Positions 59,017 through 64,000 of a stretch of 64,000 bases of DNA are shown in pieces. How positions within the stretch are numbered: position 1 is the stretch's first letter; every line of letters begins with the position of its first letter. The DNA comes from a bacterium. Lineage in GTDB: Bacteria > Zhuqueibacterota > Zhuqueibacteria > Residuimicrobiales > Oceaniaggregativiventaceae. The stretch is taken from contig JAKQNP010000019.1 of the NCBI GenBank assembly GCA_029565675.1, positions 124,001 to 188,000 on the forward strand. Reading direction: 5' to 3'. A program made the translations under genes and the position numbers. The notes beneath the pieces are model-generated. The model had not been told where the DNA came from and ran no database searches. It saw nothing but the letters and a program-made list of their open reading frames with translations.

Positions 59017-59619
59017 TCACGGTTGAGATCGCGGACGTTTCCTGCCAGCGGTTTGGCAAATTCTGCCGCCGGTTCGGTAAGGGTCGAGAGCCTTTTGCAA
59101 ATGTTTTTGCGCGCGCGACAGTCGCGACAGCACCGTGCCTTCCGGAACAGAGAGAATCTCTGCCGTTTCGCGAGTGGAGTAGCCCTCGATGAGGCGCAAC
59201 ACCACCACCGCGCGAAACCCGGCGTCCAGACGCTCCATCGACTTTTCGAGCACCTCGCGCCATTCCGCCGGTTCTGCGGTCACGGTCGGCAGTTCTGCCG
59301 CTGCCACCGTCTGCAAATCCAGCAACCGCCGGCGCTTGCGCCGCTTCAGCTCGTTCAGGGAGAGATTGATGGCGATGCGGGTCAGATAGGTCGCCACCGT
59401 CGAATCGCCGCGAAACCGCGACAGGCTTCTATAGAAACGGATGAACGTTTCCTGACCAATGTCGTCTGTCTCCGGACCATCGCCGAGCATGCCGTGGATT
59501 GTCGCCGCGACCCGGGCTTCGTGGCGCCGCACCAGTTCGGCAAAGGCTCGTTCATCTCCCTGTCGCGCTCGCTCTACCAGTTCGCAATCGGTCAACTCAG
59601 GCCCTTCCGCTTTGTCCAT
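59017..59619 (-). CDS. ECF-type RNA polymerase sigma factor
   Basis: DERAFAELVRRHEARV, ETDDIGQETFIRFYRSLSRFRGDSTVATYLTRIAINLSLNELKRRKRR, GYSTRETAEILSVPEGTVLSRLSRAQKHL. Confidence 0.94.
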   Translation of the reverse strand: MDKAEGPELTDCELVERARQGDERAFAELVRRHEARVAATIHGMLGDGPETDDIGQETFIRFYRSLSRFRGDSTVATYLTRIAINLSLNELKRRKRRRLLDLQTVAAAELPTVTAEPAEWREVLEKSMERLDAGFRAVVVLRLIEGYSTRETAEILSVPEGTVLSRLSRAQKHLQKALDPYRTGGRICQTAGRKRPRSQP

Positions 59620-59662
59620 TAGACAAAGCCGGCTGCGAAATATTCCCAGGACACCGTTTTTT

Positions 59663-60754
59663 TCAGTCAAAGGCGATCTTGGTCTTGCGCGAAATATCGC
59701 GCAACTCTTCGACCACCGGCAGGATCAGCGGGATACCCACGACACGGCGGATCGCTTCGGCGTCGGCCTCCGGATCGCCGGGGACCAGCGGGCCGTCGGT
59801 GCCGGGCGCGGGCTTGGTGGCGCGCATGGTCTGCACATAGTCATCGATCTGCCGCTTGAATTCATCCGCGTCGATAAACCCGTCGATGCGCAGGGCGCCG
59901 AAGAAATGGCCAATGCCTTTGCCGACGCTGCGTTCCGGGATTTCCTGGCGCAGGGCAAACGGCGGCGCAAAAGGTCCCCAATTGGCGCCGCTCAGCACAC
60001 AGCTGAGCACATCGACCATGGTCGCCAGACAGTAGCCCTTGTGGCCGCCGCGCTCGCGCGTCGAGCCGAGCGGCAACAAGGCGCCGCCCTGCACCATCTG
60101 GTTGGGATCCGTGGTCGGTTGGCCTTGGGCATCGATCGCCCAGCCTTCCGGCAGCTGTTCGCCCTTGCGCCGCGCCATTTCGACTTTGCCGTAGGCGGCG
60201 GCGGTGGTGGCCATATCGATGACGATCGGACGCTCTTTGAGGGCGGGAAACGCGATGGCGATGGGATTGGTACCCAGGCGCCGTTCGCCGCCCCACAGAG
60301 GCGCCACCAGCTTGGTCGAGTTGGTCATGGCCCAGCCGATCAGATCGTGCTTGAGCGCCTGAAGGACATAATAGCCGGCGATGCCGAAATGGTTGGTGTG
60401 GCGCACGCTGACCCAGCCGGACCCGCTGGCCAGAGCCTTGTCCATGGCGATGCGGTTGGCTTTGGGACCGACCACCAGCCCCAGGCCGTTGTCGCCGTCC
60501 ACCGTCGCCGTGCTCGGTGTTTCGCGGACCACGCTAACTTTGGGCTTGGGATTGATGCGGCCGAGCTCGAACATGTCAAAGTAGGTGTGCAACCTGGCCA
60601 CACCGTGCGAAGAGATGTCGCGCAAATCCGCGGCGGCCAGCACATCGCTGGCCAGATCCGCATCCGCCTTGTCGACGCCAAAATATTGAAAAACACTGGA
60701 GGAAAAGGATTTCAGTTTTTCGATGGGATAGGTCAGGGTTTGTACCTCGTTCAT
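59663..60754 (-). CDS. Malate/L-lactate dehydrogenase (Ldh) family oxidoreductase
   Basis: DLRDISSHGVARLHTYFD, VRHTNHFGIAGYYV, MTNSTKLVAPLWGGERRLGTNPIAIAFPA, GGHKGYCLATMVD. Confidence 0.95.
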   Translation of the reverse strand: MNEVQTLTYPIEKLKSFSSSVFQYFGVDKADADLASDVLAAADLRDISSHGVARLHTYFDMFELGRINPKPKVSVVRETPSTATVDGDNGLGLVVGPKANRIAMDKALASGSGWVSVRHTNHFGIAGYYVLQALKHDLIGWAMTNSTKLVAPLWGGERRLGTNPIAIAFPALKERPIVIDMATTAAAYGKVEMARRKGEQLPEGWAIDAQGQPTTDPNQMVQGGALLPLGSTRERGGHKGYCLATMVDVLSCVLSGANWGPFAPPFALRQEIPERSVGKGIGHFFGALRIDGFIDADEFKRQIDDYVQTMRATKPAPGTDGPLVPGDPEADAEAIRRVVGIPLILPVVEELRDISRKTKIAFD

Positions 60755-60923
60755 GATGGGAGTCCTTTCGTTGACCGTGAAATTTACTGGGTATCAACCC
60801 CTAAAATAGGGCGCTCTTTTCGGGATTGCAAGCGCAAATTCCGAAATCGCGCCGGGCAGCAGTTTTGTATTCGATATCATTTAAAACGGACGAACTATGA
60901 CACTCTCAAATAAAAGTGGCAAC

Positions 60924-63539
60924 TTATTTTACTAACATAATACGTATCTGCTTTTTAGCGATTGGCGTTGTAAAACGCATGAGATAAATTCCGCTGCTGA
61001 ACCGACTGCCATCCCAGCACAGCCTGTGATTTCCTGCCTCTTGCATTCCATTAAAAAGTGTTTCGACCAGGCGTCCGCCAACATCATAGATCTCAATTCT
61101 GATCCACATGGAATGGGGCAGATCATAGATGAAACTCGTCAGGCTGTTAAAGGGATTGGGGAAATTCTGCTGTAGAGAGAAAAGTATAGGGATATTGCTC
61201 ATTTCTGGCCCAATTGAAGTCGTGCCCTGGTATTCAACCGAACCGATATCCACGATTCCGCCAAAAATTCTGAGGCGGTTGCGCTGATCCCAGTCACATC
61301 CAGCTGGAACAGCTGAGTTTGTGCCGCTATCGATGGCCAGGCTCGTATCGTCCGGAGCGCAGGTCAAGGTAGGCCCGCCATTGTCATTTAATTCCCCAAG
61401 CAAGGGATCGACGGCCAGCGCACCGGGCAAACTGCCATCGGCGACAAGATTGGTAAAATTGCCCAAAGGAGCAATTCCTTTGTAATCCGCTCCCAGTTGA
61501 CTGTAGGCGATAAGGGTATTGCACAGCGTCAAAGTTGAAGAAGCGAACAGCCCAGCGCCAAGCGCATTGATGTTTCGTGAAAATGTGCATGAAAAAATTG
61601 ATGAATTTTCGTTGCAGTTCCACACCCCTCCGCCTTCATCCGATGCTTTATTCTCATAAAACGTAGAGTTTATCAATGTGACCGGAAAACGCCCATCGAT
61701 GTAAATTCCACCGCCGAATGTTGCCAAATTGGCATTGAAGGTACTGCTGTTGATTTCCATTCGATTCATTGAAAAAATGGCACCACCATTTGCAGCTTTA
61801 TTCATCGTGAAACTGGAATGTTTACAGAACATTCGCGCCCCGCCGCCATCATGACAGATCCCCCCTCCTGCTGATTGAGCGAAATTCTCGGTAAAATCAA
61901 CATATTCGATGAAGGCGGAATCTGCATTGCACAGTGCTCCGCCATCCAGCAGACTGGCATTCTTTAGAAACTTGCCACCCGTTATTTTGATGATGCCTTT
62001 GGTTCCAATGGTCGGATAGACCGGCTCATAACCGTTATAGATAGCACCTCCCTTCAATTCGGCCTGGCTATTCTCAAACTCGCAGGCATATAGAACGATT
62101 TCACCGGAACGGGTGTTGTAAAGCGCACCACCTGAGGTGAGAGAGTTGTTCGCCAAGAAACGGCTCTTGCTGACAGCCACCTGTTCACACTGGTTGTATA
62201 TGGCTCCCCCTCGTTCAGCCTGATTTCGACTAAACAGGGTATTGGCGATATCGACAGAAGTGTAACTCGAGCCAACATTGATTGCACCGCCATTTGCTTT
62301 GGCAAAATTATCTTCAAAATGGCATCCGACTATTTGGCAGGGAGCCGAAACTCCGAGATGCAGCGCACCTGCGTCGCGATCACAGCTGTTGGCAATGAAT
62401 TGTGTTTCAGAGATCATGGTTTCCTCGAAATAGCCCCAGATGGCCCCACCGGATTCAGATGCATAGTTTTCCTTGAAAAGACACCTGGTCACTAGAAGTT
62501 TTTGCCCATCTGGACAAAAGATCGCTCCCCCGGAATATCTAAAAAGGCCTATAGCCTCCGCTCGATTGCCAATAAAATTCGATTGATCGATGACCAGATG
62601 ATTTTCATCCCAACCAAAGATACCGCGGTATTGATCGCTGACCACACAGTTGTTCATCGTTAAACGGCAATATTCTTTAAGCTCTATACCATATAAAGTG
62701 TTTTTATTGATTTCGCTGCCATTGATCTCCAGCCGGCCTTCACTGATCACGATACCGCCTGTTCCGTTGCCATTTATTCTACAGCCTTCGATATAAATCC
62801 GAAAAGCCAGGTTGATGAGGATGCCCCTGCCGCCATTGTCACAAATTTCACATTGGCTCAAAGTTGGATTGAAGGAAAGATGGTTATTCACTATGATTCC
62901 GCTTTTGCTATTGTGGCTGATTTTCGTCCGCTCGCAGTTGAATTCACGCTCAACGCAGATCCCCGAGCCAACATTGTATTCAATCTGCGAATCGGTGATG
63001 GTCAGTTTGCTCGCCTCGCCCCTACTGCAAATTCCACCGCCGTCTTGATGGGCTATGTTTTGCGCAATGAGGCTGTGATGAACGGATAATTCGCCTGTAT
63101 TGTAGATGCCGCCTCCGTTATTAATGGTATTACAAGCGTAAATTTGACAATTGTAAAGTGTGAGCACACCCAAATTTTTAATACCGCCGCCATCAAAATC
63201 CGCCGTGTTCCCCTTGCCGTTGCCATGCGCAAATTTAATATCTGACAACTGAACAACAGATCCTTTCTCAACCACGAGAATCCTGACCGCCTCCTTTCCG
63301 TCAAGGATGATTTCCCGTTGTTCACCTAAAATCGTCAGGGTTTTGTCTATTACGAGCTGCGATACCAGAGAGATGTGGAAATCGCGGGAAAACTTTATGC
63401 TATCTCCATGAAAAGCGACATCGATGATGTCGCGCAGAGAACCGGGTCCAGAATCAGAAAAGCTGGTTACATAAAGGGTGTTGCCCAAAAGAGAGGTAAC
63501 GCAAAGAAGAATAATAACACCAGTGATCTTTGCCATCAT
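60924..63539 (-). CDS. Secreted right-handed parallel beta-helix protein (choice-of-anchor Q type) with PNPFN sorting domain
   Basis: Many NxGGGIYN/GGAIY-type rungs, LNDNGGPTLTCAPDDTSLAIDSG, RLRIFGGIVDIGSVEYQ; C-terminus QNFPNPFNSLTSF...SSGIYLMRF. Confidence 0.9.
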   Translation of the reverse strand: MMAKITGVIILLCVTSLLGNTLYVTSFSDSGPGSLRDIIDVAFHGDSIKFSRDFHISLVSQLVIDKTLTILGEQREIILDGKEAVRILVVEKGSVVQLSDIKFAHGNGKGNTADFDGGGIKNLGVLTLYNCQIYACNTINNGGGIYNTGELSVHHSLIAQNIAHQDGGGICSRGEASKLTITDSQIEYNVGSGICVEREFNCERTKISHNSKSGIIVNNHLSFNPTLSQCEICDNGGRGILINLAFRIYIEGCRINGNGTGGIVISEGRLEINGSEINKNTLYGIELKEYCRLTMNNCVVSDQYRGIFGWDENHLVIDQSNFIGNRAEAIGLFRYSGGAIFCPDGQKLLVTRCLFKENYASESGGAIWGYFEETMISETQFIANSCDRDAGALHLGVSAPCQIVGCHFEDNFAKANGGAINVGSSYTSVDIANTLFSRNQAERGGAIYNQCEQVAVSKSRFLANNSLTSGGALYNTRSGEIVLYACEFENSQAELKGGAIYNGYEPVYPTIGTKGIIKITGGKFLKNASLLDGGALCNADSAFIEYVDFTENFAQSAGGGICHDGGGARMFCKHSSFTMNKAANGGAIFSMNRMEINSSTFNANLATFGGGIYIDGRFPVTLINSTFYENKASDEGGGVWNCNENSSIFSCTFSRNINALGAGLFASSTLTLCNTLIAYSQLGADYKGIAPLGNFTNLVADGSLPGALAVDPLLGELNDNGGPTLTCAPDDTSLAIDSGTNSAVPAGCDWDQRNRLRIFGGIVDIGSVEYQGTTSIGPEMSNIPILFSLQQNFPNPFNSLTSFIYDLPHSMWIRIEIYDVGGRLVETLFNGMQEAGNHRLCWDGSRFSSGIYLMRFTTPIAKKQIRIMLVK

Positions 63540-63677
63540 AACCTCCCAACAGTCGTTTCTGAATTTTGGTAAAAAAGAATCAATTGGTTGCTGTCAAGGT
63601 GCATGGTGGTTTGAGAAAGATAATGATCTGTGAAAGGATTAGAAGGGCACTTTTCACCCAACATGCTTTGCCATCAG

Positions 63678-63727
63678 ATTGATTTTCTTTAAGATCCGGT
63701 GCTGCGCACCGAATCCGGGAATAATTC
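63678..63727. repeat. REP-like palindromic repeat, copy B (hairpin gatccggtgc-tgc-gcaccgaatc)
   Basis: attgattttctttaagatccggtgctgcgcaccgaatccgggaataattc; 10-bp arms with one mismatch at 63693-63715. Confidence 0.65.
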
Positions 63728-63841
63728 TTTGTTCGTATAAAGCCTATTATTTTTTGCATCATCAATGTCACGTTCAACAGACAGCAAAAAAGACTTTCCG
63801 TAAACGAGTTAATCGTAATCTTGCAGAGTTTGCCGAATCGT

Positions 63842-64000
63842 TCAACCGTAGGGGCACGGCATGCCGTGCCCCTTACCACAATCATCTTTGATCAACACAA
63901 TCCCATGAAAATGGTTCGGCATGCAAAAACATTCATCGTTTGTTATGTCGGAAAATTTGTTTTCCAATTCATCATACCATTTCATGACCATTTGCCCGGC
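63842..64000 (-). pseudogene. REP-associated tyrosine transposase (RAYT, Y1/HUH family) fragment, runs off the right edge
   Basis: - strand open frame GQMVMKWYDELENKFSDITNDECFCMPNHFHGIVLIKDDCGKGHGMPCPYG*; PNHFHGIV is the HUH-like motif of Y1 transposases. VERFGK continues in another frame after the stop. Confidence 0.85.
63851..63872. repeat. Perfect 22-bp palindrome ggggcacggcatgccgtgcccc inside the RAYT fragment
   Basis: Self-reverse-complementary by direct reading. Confidence 0.95.

Noticed and set aside
59459-60913. 484-aa + strand ORF over the Ldh and sigma genes
   Set aside because: Antisense shadow of two convincingly recognised genes. The same applies to 26247-27557, 38958-40217, 42933-44111, 46466-47869 and 53657-55054.
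1-64000. tRNA, rRNA, prophage, CRISPR-Cas, restriction-modification or toxin-antitoxin loci
   Set aside because: Looked for in gaps and ORFs; none could be supported from the sequence.

Overview
This 64 kb bacterial window is gene-dense. Five of the encoded secreted proteins end in a '(Y/F)PNPFN...SG(V/I)Y' type C-terminal sorting (T9SS-like, FlgD-Ig) domain, a feature typical of the FCB, Calditrichaeota or KSB1 type lineages; that lineage is inferred and was not tested. Two genes at the left edge are on the + strand: a GH31 glucosidase truncated by the window edge and a four-repeat GEVED surface protein. All other supported genes, from about 6 kb to 63.5 kb, are on the - strand. The contents are carbohydrate and peptide catabolism (GH31, GH20b/GH67-like, GH43/130-like propeller, esterases, AGE-like, URO-D family, amidohydrolases, M28 peptidase), a TonB receptor with a lipoprotein partner, TrkAH, PPK2, a CHAD protein, a split B12-dependent methylmalonyl-CoA mutase with epimerase, MeaB and a biotin/Na+ decarboxylase, pgm, and an ECF sigma/anti-sigma/Spy-like cluster. 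The features most worth a second look are: (a) a RAYT (REP-associated HUH transposase) fragment at the right edge, interrupted by a perfect 22-bp palindrome whose exact excision restores the reading frame; (b) a degenerate palindromic repeat next to it that recurs about 32 kb away; (c) a translationally coupled amidohydrolase and pseudo-amidohydrolase pair in which the second protein has lost every metal ligand; (d) URO-D/AGE and GH/PLP-deaminase coupled pairs; (e) a small TTG-start Cys/His protein. I saw no CRISPR array, rRNA, tRNA, prophage or recognisable defence system. All family assignments come from reading protein motifs; no searches were run.
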